Assembly (NCBI RefSeq): GCF_900109285.1
Contig: NZ_FNZQ01000004.1
Location: 248,001-312,000 of the forward strand
Direction of reading: 5' to 3'
Origin: Jannaschia helgolandensis
GTDB taxonomy: Bacteria > Pseudomonadota > Alphaproteobacteria > Rhodobacterales > Rhodobacteraceae
DNA: 64,000 nt
The notes under the pieces were generated by a model. That model was given only the letters and a program-made list of their open reading frames with translations. It made no database searches and was not told where the DNA came from. Below, one piece after another: positions 1 to 8,812 of the stretch. How positions within the stretch are numbered: position 1 is the stretch's first letter; the number at the start of each line of letters is the position of its first letter. The position numbers and the translations under genes were made by a program.

Positions 1-2
1 TT

Positions 3-2402
3 TCCCGCACGGCTGAGCCCGAAGGCAAGATGCATCAGGTGCGTCGCGCCGGACTGCAGTTCTTAGTGCAAAAGCACGCCGCCACACGTCTCCACTATGA
101 TTTTCGGCTGGAATGGAACGGTGTTCTCCTGAGTTGGGCCGTGACCAAGGGGCCGACCGCCGATCCACGTCAGAAGCGGCTTGCGGTGCGGACCGAGGAT
201 CATCCGCTGGATTATGGCGATTTCGAAGGCACGATCCCGAAAGGTGAATATGGCGGCGGCACCGTCATGCTTTGGGATGAGGGAACGTGGCTGCCGAAAG
301 GCGACCCCGACGCGGGCCTCACGGTGGGCAATCTCAAGGTCGTGCTGCAAGGGCACCGGATGCGGGGGGCCTGGGCGCTTGTGCGGATGAAGCCGCGCAA
401 AGGCGAGAAGCGCGAGAACTGGTTGCTGATCAAGGAGCGGGATGCCCTCGCCTCGGATGAGCCTGACGGCCTGACGGCGACACAGAAGGTGTCGGTGCGC
501 ACTGGACGCACGATGAACGAAATCGCACGCGGAGAGAAGTTTAAGCCCGCGGCAACGAAAAAACGAGACGGAAAGCGCCCACCATTTCGCAAGGTCCAGC
601 TGGCCACGCTCGCCGAGACTGCGCCCGAAGGCGACGACTGGATCCATGAAACAAAGTTCGACGGATATCGCTGCCTTGCCTCCCTTGGCAAGGGTGGGAC
701 GCGCCTGTTCACGCGCAGTGGAAACGACTGGACCAATAAGTTCGCGGCGCTGGACGGGGCCTTCGACACGCTGCCCTGCGCGTCGGCATTGATCGACGGC
801 GAGGTGATGGCCGCCCGGATCAGTGGCACGGCATTCTCATCCCTACAGGACGCCCTGAACATCGGCGATCCGTTGGTATTTTACGCATTCGACCTCCTGT
901 CCCTCGACGGCGCCGATCTGGCGAAACTTCCTCAGACCGCTCGGCGTGAAGCACTTACGAAACTGATGGCTGGAATGCCGGAGGGTGGCACCTTGCGGAT
1001 GAGCCAGCATGTGCAGGGCCATGGACCCGAAGTCTTTGCCGCAGCCTGCGAGGCGGGGGCCGAGGGCATTATCAGTAAACGTTGCGACGCGCCTTATCGT
1101 GGTGCGCGCACCAAGGCGTGGCGCAAGCAGAAATGCACCAAACGGCAGGAGTTTGTGGTGGGGGGCCTGTCGCCGTCAGAGAAGCGGGGACGGCCGTTCG
1201 CGTCGCTTTTGCTGGGCGAGTTTGGTCCTGACGGGCTGCGTTATCGAGGTCGGGTCGGCACCGGGTTCACCGATGCCGATTTCGACCGGCTGGAGAAGAC
1301 GCTGAAAGCCCGCAAGACGAGTCCATTCATCGACGTGCCTGCCAATATTGCCCGTGCGGCGACATGGGTAACGCCCAAAGCCGTTGTCGAGATAGACTTT
1401 GCCGAATTCACCGCCGACGGCCACATTCGCCACGGCACCTATCTGGGGCTGCGTGAGGATAAGGAGGCCGCCACCGTGACAATTGAGCAACCGGAAACGG
1501 ATTCACCCGTCGTGGCTGGCGTGAAGATCAGCAACCCTGACCGACGGGTGTTCGGCGATGCCGGTTTCACCAAACTGGATGTCGCGCGGTATTATGAGCG
1601 GGCAGGCGAACGTTTGACTGAAATAGCAGGCCACCGACCTCTTTCTCTTTTACGCTGTCCCGGTGGCCTGGAAGAAGCGTGTTTCTTTCAAAAGCACGGC
1701 CACGGTGCGATGCCTGCCGCACTCCAACGCATCGCCATCGAGGAAAGTAACGGCGAGACTGCCGATTATCTTTACGCAACGCGCGCCGAATCCTTCGTCG
1801 CCGCGGCGCAGATGGGCACAGTCGAGTTTCACATTCAGGGGGCGCGCACCGATCGGCTCGACCGGCCAGACCGGCTCGTCTTCGATCTCGACCCAGACGA
1901 AGGACTCGGGTGGGACGATGTGCGGCAAACTGCATTGGACCTGCGCGGCTGGCTGTCCGATCTCGCGCTGGAAAGCGGGGCGATGGTGACCGGCGGGAAG
2001 GGCGTCCACGTCTGGGTGCCGCTGCGCCGCACCCAAGGTTGGGACGCGGTGCGCGGGTTCGCCAAGACACTGGCACATGTTTTGGAGGAGAAGGAGCCGA
2101 AGCGCTTTACCGCCTCGATGTCGAAAGCGCGGCGCAAGGGCCGGATTTTCATCGACTGGCTGCGCAACGAGCGCGGTGCGACGGCCGTAGCACCCTGGTC
2201 CCTGCGCGCCCGTGCTGGGGCGCCGGTGGCGGTGCCGGTCGGATGGGACGAGCTGGCGAATTTGAAGGGCGCGGCCACGTTTACTTTGACCAACATCGAC
2301 ACTCGGCTCGCTGCGCCCTGTCCCTATCTCAAGCAGGCAAACAGTCTCCACACTCTCGATGCCGACACGGCGACGCGGCTTCAGGACTGGATCGACAGTT
2401 AA
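3..2402 (+). CDS. ligD: ATP-dependent DNA ligase LigD (5' end cut by window edge)
   Basis: Multidomain non-homologous end-joining enzyme that trims, fills and seals double-strand breaks together with Ku. Counting from the ATG at 30, residues 10-150 are the 3'-phosphoesterase domain (QKHAATRLHYDFRLE, with its His/Asp metal residues). Residues about 190-490 are the ligase, with nucleotidyl lysine K209 in ETKFDGYR. Residues about 500-790 are the primase-polymerase, with the acidic motif FDLDPDEG. The reading frame is open to the left edge, and the residues before the ATG (RTAEPEGK) match the conserved N-terminus of the family, so the true start lies outside the window. No ku gene is visible here; in relatives it is often adjacent, so it may lie upstream. 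Confidence 0.95.
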   Translation, partial: SRTAEPEGKMHQVRRAGLQFLVQKHAATRLHYDFRLEWNGVLLSWAVTKGPTADPRQKRLAVRTEDHPLDYGDFEGTIPKGEYGGGTVMLWDEGTWLPKGDPDAGLTVGNLKVVLQGHRMRGAWALVRMKPRKGEKRENWLLIKERDALASDEPDGLTATQKVSVRTGRTMNEIARGEKFKPAATKKRDGKRPPFRKVQLATLAETAPEGDDWIHETKFDGYRCLASLGKGGTRLFTRSGNDWTNKFAALDGAFDTLPCASALIDGEVMAARISGTAFSSLQDALNIGDPLVFYAFDLLSLDGADLAKLPQTARREALTKLMAGMPEGGTLRMSQHVQGHGPEVFAAACEAGAEGIISKRCDAPYRGARTKAWRKQKCTKRQEFVVGGLSPSEKRGRPFASLLLGEFGPDGLRYRGRVGTGFTDADFDRLEKTLKARKTSPFIDVPANIARAATWVTPKAVVEIDFAEFTADGHIRHGTYLGLREDKEAATVTIEQPETDSPVVAGVKISNPDRRVFGDAGFTKLDVARYYERAGERLTEIAGHRPLSLLRCPGGLEEACFFQKHGHGAMPAALQRIAIEESNGETADYLYATRAESFVAAAQMGTVEFHIQGARTDRLDRPDRLVFDLDPDEGLGWDDVRQTALDLRGWLSDLALESGAMVTGGKGVHVWVPLRRTQGWDAVRGFAKTLAHVLEEKEPKRFTASMSKARRKGRIFIDWLRNERGATAVAPWSLRARAGAPVAVPVGWDELANLKGAATFTLTNIDTRLAAPCPYLKQANSLHTLDADTATRLQDWIDS

Positions 2403-2641
2403 TCCGCCTCGCTTTCCGGCAATACCGCGACTGTCCAGGCTGTGCCGTCACAATGTCGGCAGGCGACAGGTGTTTTGACAGCGACCTCGATGAGTGTCTG
2501 CATCCGCAGCAGGCCATCGATGTATCTTCCCTACCTCTGAGCCAGGTCCGCACATCGCGGGGGCAAATACATCCCATGCAGTTTCGATCGCAATCCGGGT
2601 CGGGGTGGTCTGGCCCAAAAGAAGCTGAAACGCCCGGATGA

Positions 2642-2922
2642 CTAGAGATAGGCATGCCTCACTTCATCCAGGTTGACATAGCCTTGCTCCCGCAAGCTTT
2701 CGAACAACTCACTCTTGCCGATTTTACTATCACGCAAGGCCTGCATGTTAATCACGCCTTCGCGGACGATCTCGGCCGTCACCCCGGCACCTCGGGGTAG
2801 AACATTGCATCGCCGACGGCAGAACCCAGGGCGATAACGAGCAGGAACTCGACGGTCGACATCTGCGCGATGCCCCGCCCGCCGACCCACCGGATCAGCA
2901 GCAATGAATACGCATAAATCAC
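2642..2922 (-). pseudogene. DUF421 (YetF-like) membrane protein remnant
   Basis: Two pieces of one family lie in different frames. The first carries the membrane helix and hallmark segment VGGRGIAQMSTVEFLL, then SAVGDAMFYPEVP. The second, after a frame change near 2785, carries the C-terminal soluble part (VREGVINMQALRDSKIGKSE, then LREQGYVNLDEVR). The stretch that normally joins them, roughly 60 residues, is missing, and so is the N-terminus. The 5' side runs directly into the last codons of the cytochrome c remnant, as if one deletion removed the end of one gene and the start of the other. Non-functional. Confidence 0.75.
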
Positions 2923-4085
2923 ATAAGGCTCTCGGCGAGATACCATGTCGGCTGCCCGGCAAACGCCGGAAAGTCGGGGCTTTGCGGTTGCGATCCCTGG
3001 CCATGGCAACTTTGGCAGGACGGGATCCCGGCCTCTGCGATGCCGTCGAGGGCAATGCGTTAGCCAAGGGCCAGCAGCGCCTCGGGCGTGGAGGGCGTCC
3101 CGCCGGGAGCGGCCATCGGTACCGTGGCATAGCCAAGATCGGTGTCGCCCTCGAGAATCTCGGCCGCGTCCTGTGGAGTGTCGAGCGGAGGACCAGCGGG
3201 CAGGTGGCGATGCCTCTGCGTCCCTGTCGGCACCCGCGTCGGGGCCGGGTTCCGGCACGGGGCCGGGCTGTCGGGCAAAGTATCCGGCAAGTTCAGCGAG
3301 GGTCTGCGCATCATAACGGCTTGCGGGAGGCTGCATGAAGCCGCTTTCACGCCTGCCTTGCGCGAAGGCTGTAAGGTCGCGGAGAGATAGGGCGCGGGCT
3401 GACCCGCGATGATTGGAAAGGCACCGCTGGCCGCGCCCTGCCCCTGGCCCAGCCCATCCCGGCCATGGCAGCGGGCACAATTTTCCAATGCGTTCTCGAA
3501 AATGCCGTCCAGCGCCACCAGCGCCTGCCCGCCCGCCTCCACGTCGTAGTCCACAGTGCCGCCACCGAGGGCAAGATCGGCATAGGTCGCGGCGGTAATG
3601 TCTGGAAAGGCGCGCAGAAAGGCCACCTGCGCCCAGACCTCGTCATCTCGGCCCTGCGCCGGCCAGGCGGGCATCCCGGTATATTTGAACCCGTTCTTTA
3701 CTATCCAGAACAGTTCCTCGTCGCTCCAGTCCACGACGCTGTCCTCCAGCCGCGGCGGGGAAGGAACCATGTTGGCCACGACCGGAGACTGGCGTATGCC
3801 GGAGGCACCATAACAGGCGGCGCAGCTTGTCGCGTAATTACCGGCCGACCGCTGGATCAGGGCCGGATCGGACAGGTCCAGCCCCTCGGGCTTTTCGACC
3901 GGCGTTGACTGGGTGGCGACCGCGTTCTCCAGCGTCCAGCCAAGGAATCAGCGCGTTACAGGCCAGTGACCCGACGAGGCCGCGATCGAAACCAGACCCG
4001 ACCAGCCGACCAGCAATACCCCGGCAATGCCCAGAACCAGCAGGCCTGCCAACCGCTTCCAGGTCAGAACGATCCCCAGCCTCAT
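2919..4085 (-). pseudogene. multi-heme c-type cytochrome remnant (oxidase-associated)
   Basis: Read from the ATG at 4085, the product has a membrane anchor (RLAGLLVLGIAGVLLVGW), a conserved segment typical of cytochromes next to caa3/cbb-type oxidase genes (SSGHWPVTR, then ELFWIVKNGFKYTGMPAW), and three heme-c positions. The first reads CAACYG, with the heme-ligand His replaced by Tyr. The second is CARCHG and the third CQSCHG. An in-frame TGA follows VTR where relatives have Trp, and at least two frame changes occur between 3390 and 3060. The last heme segment ends in AGQPTWYLAESLM at 2919. The start overlaps the upstream stop as ATGA. Formerly a periplasmic electron carrier, now dead. Confidence 0.8.
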
Positions 4086-4247
4086 CTGCAATCCCCGATC
4101 ATCGCGATAGGAAGGGTCTCGAACACCACCGCCACGAAGGACAATAACGCCAGCAGCAGCGTCGAGAACTCAAGGAACCGCTCGCGCGCCTCGGGCGTAT
4201 CCTGATCGTTGTGGAAATCGCCTTCACCGGCTCGCCATTCGCGTCAT
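4082..4247 (-). pseudogene. small oxidase-cluster membrane protein, frameshifted
   Basis: The ATG at 4247 overlaps the stop of the CtaG remnant (TCATGA), but that frame ends after seven codons. In the neighbouring frame a continuous product is readable, GDFHNDQDTPEARERF followed by a hydrophobic helix and ending IGDCR at a TGA that overlaps the cytochrome c start. Small single-helix proteins of this kind sit between ctaG and a cytochrome c gene in oxidase clusters. One frameshift near the start appears to have inactivated it. The family assignment is inferred from context and overall look. Confidence 0.5.
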
Positions 4248-5052
4248 GAGCGCCGCAGAATCAGACCGATCAGGGCGAGGCAGACCAAAGTCATGCTGCC
4301 GATCAGCGTCCGCGTGCCACCGATTCCGCGGAAAGGATCGCCGTTGGGCGCGCATTGCCAGGCCACCAGCAGATAGCTGAACAGGAAGTGAAATCCCCAG
4401 AAGCCCCTGTTCCCGCTTCGGGCAATAATGGTCCAGAACGTCAAGGCCGCGGCGAAGGTCGAACCGTGCATGACGGCATGAACAAGATCGTCCTCAAGTG
4501 CCACGGCAAGCGCGCGCGGCGCCTGCCAGAACAGGAAAACGCCCAGCATCAGGGCGGTGGCGACACCGGGCGCGTTCAGAAGACCGTTTGCCCGACGCCA
4601 GGCTGCGGCTTGGGGAAGCGCGCCGAACCACCTTTGCCAACGTCGCGGCAAGGCGCGGGTCATCGTCGCAAGCGGTTGTCCCATCCCCAGAAGCGGCGCC
4701 GCCAAACCCATCAATGTGATATGCTGCGCCATATGTGCGGAAAACAGACTCTCAGCGCCGCGATTCCGCCCGCAAAACACGCCGCCTGCCAGATTCGTAC
4801 GCCGCGACCCTGACCGGCCCGTGCCCAGGCAAGATGCAAACCGCGAGTGTAAAGAGCGGTCGCCAACCCCAGCTGCAGAAGGACTGAGGGCGTAAAAGAC
4901 CACATTGTCCAGAAGTCGACCGGTGACGGCGGCCCGCCATCGCTGTGCGCCGGCGTGGCGACGATCAACAAGATGGCGGCAGAAAGCGATGCGCAAGAGG
5001 CTGCGTCAAGTCTGTGGCGGCAGCACCGGGCAATGCGCCGAGCGTGCAGCAC
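4244..5052 (-). pseudogene. CtaG-like (caa3_CtaG) cytochrome c oxidase assembly protein, frameshifted
   Basis: The N-terminal half is read from about 5052 in one frame (signal/helix, then SFTPSVLLQLGLATALYTRG). The C-terminal half is in another frame from about 4750 (HMAQHITLMGLAAPLLGMGQ, later ALEDDLVHAVMHGSTF, ending LIGLILRRS). The conserved MAQH and HAVMH histidine motifs are those of the caa3_CtaG family of polytopic assembly proteins. The two halves together make a normal-length protein of about 260 residues, so a single frameshift near 4750 explains the damage. No oxidase subunits I-III are present nearby. Confidence 0.8.
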
Positions 5053-5169
5053 GATTTTCCGGAGTCCGCACGGTTACCTGTTCTCCACCTCCGGAGGTCC
5101 GATGCTCACCCTGCTCGAATTCCGCGCAGGTTTCAATCTTCTGGCCCGGCAAAGCGGCCCGGTCGCATG

Positions 5170-7047
5170 TCAGTTGCCGAGGGCATAAGCCACGACTTGG
5201 TCGCCAATTTGCGGTTTCAGAATTGGGTTGCCGCCGGCGACGAAGACGACGTAATCGCGCCCCTCGTGGGTATAGACCGCAGGAATGGCGACCGAGGGCG
5301 CCTCGACCAGATCCGACCAGACCTCGGTACCGGTCCGGGCGTCGAGCGCGCGCACTCTCGCATCCATCGACGCGCCGATGAAGATGACCCCGCCCGCCGT
5401 CACCACCGGGCCGCCGAGCGTCGGCGAGCCCCAGCTTTCGGGACCATAGAAACCCCATTGCTGCGTCATTCCGAACGGCACTTCATAGAGCCTGTCGCCG
5501 GTGCGCAGATCATAGGCCGAAAAGGTACCGTAGGGCGGCGCCCAGCAAGGCAGATTGGCCCAGTTGGTCCAGTTGTAAAGCTGGATTCCATAGGGCGCAC
5601 CCTCTTGCGCGTAATAGCCCTGCTCTGCACCGCTTTCACCGGCGACCTGAGCGTAGGTGTCGCGCGGAATGAGCTTGATCACCTGCACGATTCGCGAGGA
5701 GTTGAGGTAGAGGATGCCTGTTCTGGGATCGACGGCACCGCCGCCCCAGTTATTGGCACCGGCCGTTCCGGGCCATAGAAATGTCCCCTGTTCGGAAGGC
5801 GGCGTGAATAGCCCTTCGTAGCGGAAACGTTCGACATCGTCGCTGCACTGGCCCCAACCCGTCACATCGGCCAGCCGAGAGACATCGGGCAGCTTTCCGG
5901 GATCGTTGGTGGGTGCCAGCGCGGATGAAAAGGGCTGGGTCGGGGCGGCCTTTTCACCTTTCGCATCGCTGGCGGGCACGGGGCGATACTCGATCGGATA
6001 GACCGGCTCGCCGGTCTCGCGGTTGAGCACGAAGATCTGACCCTGCTTGGTGGTCTGAACCAGCGCGGGGATCGTCTCGCCATTCTTCTCCAGATCGACA
6101 AGGGTCGGGGCGGAAGGTGTGTCATAATCCCAGATATCATGACGGATGAGCTGTTGGCTCCACCGGACCTCGCCGGTCTCGATATCGACCGCCGTCACCG
6201 AGGTTGCCAGCGGAATCGGATCCGTCCGGTTGCCACCCCAGTAGTTGGGGCTGGGCGAGGATACCGGTACATAGACCAGCCCGAGCCGGGGATCGGCGGC
6301 CATGGAGGTCCAGATATTGGCGGTGCCGGTTTGCGGTATCAGGTCTTCCGGGATGAAGGACAGATCCCACTTCAACCCACCGGTGCGGGCGTCGATCGCC
6401 ATCAGATTGCCCGGCGGCGCGACGGCATAGGCCCAGTCCTTCCCGGCCCAACCCAGCAGCAAGGTGTCGCCGACGACGGTAGGTGGCTGAAGCAGAGAGA
6501 ACGGAAAATTGTCGTTGACCGTATTCCACTGGTTTACGTCGAGAACGCCGCCTTCGCCAAAATCGGCGCAGGGCTGTCCGGTATCGGCGTCAACCGCGTG
6601 CAATGTCGCGTTCATCGTTCCGATGTAGACGCGCTTTTCGCAAACCCCTTGCGACCCGCTCTGCCAATAGGCCACACCGCGATTCTTCAGCGCGGGCTGG
6701 GTCAGCGCCTCGAGCACCGTCTCGGGCTCATAGGACCAGCGTTCCTCGCCGGTCGCGGGATCGAGCGCGAGTATGCGGTAGAACGGAGTCCCGAGATACA
6801 GTGTCTCGTTGGCGTAGATCGGTGTCGCCGACCACACGGTTTGCGGCAGCTCGTCGCTGCCGTCGGCCGCGTCCCCGGTTTCAACCGACCACACCCTTTC
6901 AAGTCTTTGGACCGTCTCGGGTGTGAAGGAACTGACGGGAGAATACTTTTGCGCCGCAAGATTGCCGTTGAACGTCGTCCAGTCGGTGGGCTGAGCACCG
7001 GCACCCGAAGCGGCGAGGAGAAGAAAGGCTGCAAGAGTCCGGGCCAT
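5170..7047 (-). CDS. PQQ-dependent dehydrogenase, glucose/quinate/shikimate-type
   Basis: Periplasmic quinoprotein of 625 residues that oxidises an alcohol, sugar or polyol and passes electrons to ubiquinone or a cytochrome. The chosen start gives a clean signal peptide (MARTLAAFLLLAASGAGA). The rest is a beta-propeller with repeated W-motifs (LAALDPATGEERW-like blades) and the C-terminal signature PVVTAGGVIFIGASMDARVR followed by YVVFVAGG. The membrane part that is fused at the N-terminus of E. coli Gcd is absent; a separate four-helix gene sits 5 bp upstream. PQQ biosynthesis genes are not in the window. The substrate cannot be told from sequence. This is the only intact member of a run that continues into dead oxidase-related genes. 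Confidence 0.88.
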   Translation of the reverse strand: MARTLAAFLLLAASGAGAQPTDWTTFNGNLAAQKYSPVSSFTPETVQRLERVWSVETGDAADGSDELPQTVWSATPIYANETLYLGTPFYRILALDPATGEERWSYEPETVLEALTQPALKNRGVAYWQSGSQGVCEKRVYIGTMNATLHAVDADTGQPCADFGEGGVLDVNQWNTVNDNFPFSLLQPPTVVGDTLLLGWAGKDWAYAVAPPGNLMAIDARTGGLKWDLSFIPEDLIPQTGTANIWTSMAADPRLGLVYVPVSSPSPNYWGGNRTDPIPLATSVTAVDIETGEVRWSQQLIRHDIWDYDTPSAPTLVDLEKNGETIPALVQTTKQGQIFVLNRETGEPVYPIEYRPVPASDAKGEKAAPTQPFSSALAPTNDPGKLPDVSRLADVTGWGQCSDDVERFRYEGLFTPPSEQGTFLWPGTAGANNWGGGAVDPRTGILYLNSSRIVQVIKLIPRDTYAQVAGESGAEQGYYAQEGAPYGIQLYNWTNWANLPCWAPPYGTFSAYDLRTGDRLYEVPFGMTQQWGFYGPESWGSPTLGGPVVTAGGVIFIGASMDARVRALDARTGTEVWSDLVEAPSVAIPAVYTHEGRDYVVFVAGGNPILKPQIGDQVVAYALGN

Positions 7048-7052
7048 GTAGG

Positions 7053-7421
7053 TCACGTTGTCATCCTTCCCTGTCTGCTGCCTGCAAAGGCCGCAGCTAA
7101 ACCGGCAAGCAGCGCCAGCAGCATTGTGGCCACAAGTACATTGGCCATCAGGAAATAGGCCGCGACCGCCGTCGCCGCCGCGTCGATGACGCTCAATGTG
7201 AGCAACAACCCGAACAGCCACCGTTTCAAATGAACGAAAGCCAGCAATGCCGCAGTGGCGGCAAGCAGCGCCGTGGAAACCAACACGAGGGTCGCGCCTG
7301 CCGACCCGGCAGTCCCGCTTGTCGGAGAAAGAAGCTCGAACAGCGCAAGTCCCAGACCAGTCAAACCCAGAATGGTAACAAGAAGCAAAGCTGTCTGGCG
7401 GAAATTTCTCGTGATCATCAT
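7053..7421 (-). CDS. small four-helix membrane protein, likely membrane anchor of the PQQ dehydrogenase
   Basis: A 122-residue, almost wholly hydrophobic protein with about four transmembrane helices and no recognised catalytic motif. Its stop lies 5 bp before the start of the PQQ dehydrogenase, so the two are co-transcribed. It resembles in size and topology the N-terminal membrane domain of membrane-bound glucose dehydrogenase, suggesting a split version of that enzyme; this is inference. A perfect EcfG-type promoter ends 8 nt upstream of the first ATG, which would make the mRNA nearly leaderless. Confidence 0.65.
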   Translation of the reverse strand: MMITRNFRQTALLLVTILGLTGLGLALFELLSPTSGTAGSAGATLVLVSTALLAATAALLAFVHLKRWLFGLLLTLSVIDAAATAVAAYFLMANVLVATMLLALLAGLAAAFAGSRQGRMTT

Positions 7422-7429
7422 GAGTATAT

Positions 7430-7454
7430 AACGTTGTTTGTCTTCCGAGGTTCC
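7430..7454 (-). promoter_or_regulatory. EcfG (general stress sigma) type promoter for the PQQ operon
   Basis: On the minus strand GGAAC is followed by a 16-nt spacer and CGTT, an exact match to the GGAAC-N16/17-CGTT consensus of alphaproteobacterial EcfG/SigT/RpoE2. It faces the 7421 start codon. The predicted transcription start would fall within a few bases of the ATG. Confidence 0.65.
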
Positions 7455-7944
7455 AATCGGGACTGGCTGGGGAATGCCCTAAACCTGGAGGATAGGCGCG
7501 CCGGGCTTGCTGCGTAGCCTTCGTGCCGTCGAGGACGTCGGATCATGGTGGAGTTGCGAACTTCAAATACGAACCGATGGGCACCCGGTGACCGAGATCG
7601 ATATGCCCCTTGATCGAGCTTTTCGAAAAGCACGACGAGAGCGACTTCTTGTTCTGTGACCGAGGCGGTGCTTGAGAACCTTATCGAGCATGACGCCGAA
7701 ACCTCGACACTCAACGCGATGGCTTGCAGCAGGCCCGTCATGCCCCCGCCACGAAGGCGATGCTTGGCACCAGCTTTCAGATGAGAATGTCCAGACAGAC
7801 GGGCGTCAGGATGCCAGCCTGTCCCACGATGACACCCTTTCCACCTGGCGGATCGCGGGCATCACGCCAATCCCGGCACAGTCTCCGATGGCGACCCCAA
7901 GAATTTCAAACGCGCGAATGTCAGCACACAGACCCTAGCGGCTG
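7455..7944. other. 490-bp stretch without a recognisable gene
   Basis: Short open frames occur on both strands, but none shows a family signature, a convincing ribosome binding site or a consistent frame. It lies between the PQQ operon and the CDF remnant and is probably further decayed coding DNA. Confidence 0.4.
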
Positions 7945-8238
7945 TCATTCATCATCCCCATGCACAGCCTTGTGGTGCTCGCGATTGGCGTCGCGGAGAA
8001 TCTTGACCCCACCCCAGATGAATATACCGGCAACGGCGACGCCGACGGCCAGGTCCGGTTAGTTGGAGCCCAGCCACCAAACGAGTCATCCGGTAACGAG
8101 GATGCCGCCATTCGCGGCGAAATCGTTCCAGCTGAACGTATTCGCGGCGCGGACCTTGACGTCGGGATCGTCTATCCTGTTCAGAAGCCAGACGCAGATC
8201 ACGTTCACGTTGGCCGCAATCACTGACATCACGATCAT
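7945..8238 (-). pseudogene. CDF-family cation efflux protein, C-terminal remnant with two in-frame stops
   Basis: The readable product is VIAANVNVICVWLLNR, then NTFSWNDFAANGGILVTG, a stop, LVWWLGSN, a second stop, PDLAVGVAVAGIFIWGG, and VKILRDANREHHKAVHG. This is the C-terminal third of a CzcD-like cation diffusion facilitator. The two stops (TGA, TAA) stand where the family normally has Trp, so both are likely point mutations of TGG. The N-terminal two thirds are missing; an IS left-end fragment sits at the broken edge. Confidence 0.8.
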
Positions 8239-8313
8239 CGAACCTGTTACATAGTGCTTCCTGCCTTTCCTGAGAAAGGTTCGCACCATCAAACCGTGGG
8301 ATCAAACACCTAG
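8239..8313 (-). mobile_element. left-end fragment of an IS481-type element
   Basis: About 75 bp, read on the minus strand, align closely with the left end of the degenerate element that starts at 11794 on the plus strand. Shared blocks include CTAGGT, ACGGTTTGATGGTG, TTCTCAGGA and AGGAAGCACTATG. The fragment includes the region of the transposase start codon but almost none of the coding part. It sits exactly between the broken DUF892 and CDF remnants, so it marks an old insertion followed by deletion. Confidence 0.75.
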
Positions 8314-8455
8314 ATGCTCGTCGATGACTGCCTTCAATCCTTTTGTCGGTCGCGGTTTCCTTCATTTTGGGAAATGCTTCGCAAAGCTACGCCTCGACCG
8401 ATCGAGCCTCAATTAATTCTTTCAGGTACATCTGTTGAAACCTTTCAATGTTCAT
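8314..8455 (-). pseudogene. DUF892 (YciE-like ferritin-fold) protein, N-terminal remnant
   Basis: A good Shine-Dalgarno (AAGGAGA) precedes the ATG at 8455. The product reads MNIERFQQMYLKELIEARS, VEA, a TAG stop, CEAFPKMKETATDK, and after a one-base frame change GLKAVIDEHL. This is the N-terminus of the DUF892 family of stress-associated ferritin-like proteins. The gene stops at DEHL, where the IS left end begins. The stop codon, frameshift and truncation all point to a dead gene. Confidence 0.75.
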
Positions 8456-8512
8456 TTCGGGTCTCCTTTTCGTGTAGTCGTGGCAGTATACCGACGGCGG
8501 GGCATCGCCATA

Positions 8513-8743
8513 TCAATTCACAGGCACCGGTTCCGCCATCCATGGCCAAGTAATTGCCAAAAGGCCGATCCAGAAGAGAAAGAAGATCAGCAGTGCTGCC
8601 ATTGCAGCCGCGGTCGCGGGCGCGTAACGCCATCCCCCGCCCCGGCGGTAAATTCCGCGGTTGCGGGTGTAGGGCCAAGCCGGATACGCGAACGTCGCGA
8701 TCACCAGCAAGATTACCAATGTCCAAAACCAGAAAGCCTCCAT
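8513..8743 (-). CDS. small membrane protein, DUF3309-like
   Basis: A 76-residue protein with two hydrophobic segments (WFWTLVILLVIATFAY and AAMAALLIFFLFWIGLLAIT) separated by a basic, glycine-rich loop with PAWPYTRNRG, reminiscent of the PxWPYSR segment of DUF3309 proteins. Function unknown; such proteins are common in stress-induced sets. It follows the PRC-barrel gene on the same strand after about 70 bp and could share its EcfG-type promoter. The start is supported by AAGGAAAA upstream. Confidence 0.6.
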   Translation of the reverse strand: MEAFWFWTLVILLVIATFAYPAWPYTRNRGIYRRGGGWRYAPATAAAMAALLIFFLFWIGLLAITWPWMAEPVPVN

Positions 8744-8812
8744 GGCTAGTTTTCCTTATTAATGAGTGGTTGTTGCGCAGGCCAACCCGACCCGCGCGAA
8801 AGGTAGATAGCG

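Noticed and set aside
7672-7938. Open frames between the PQQ operon and the CDF remnant
   Set aside because: Both strands give short products without domain, ribosome site or consistent frame; treated as unassigned.
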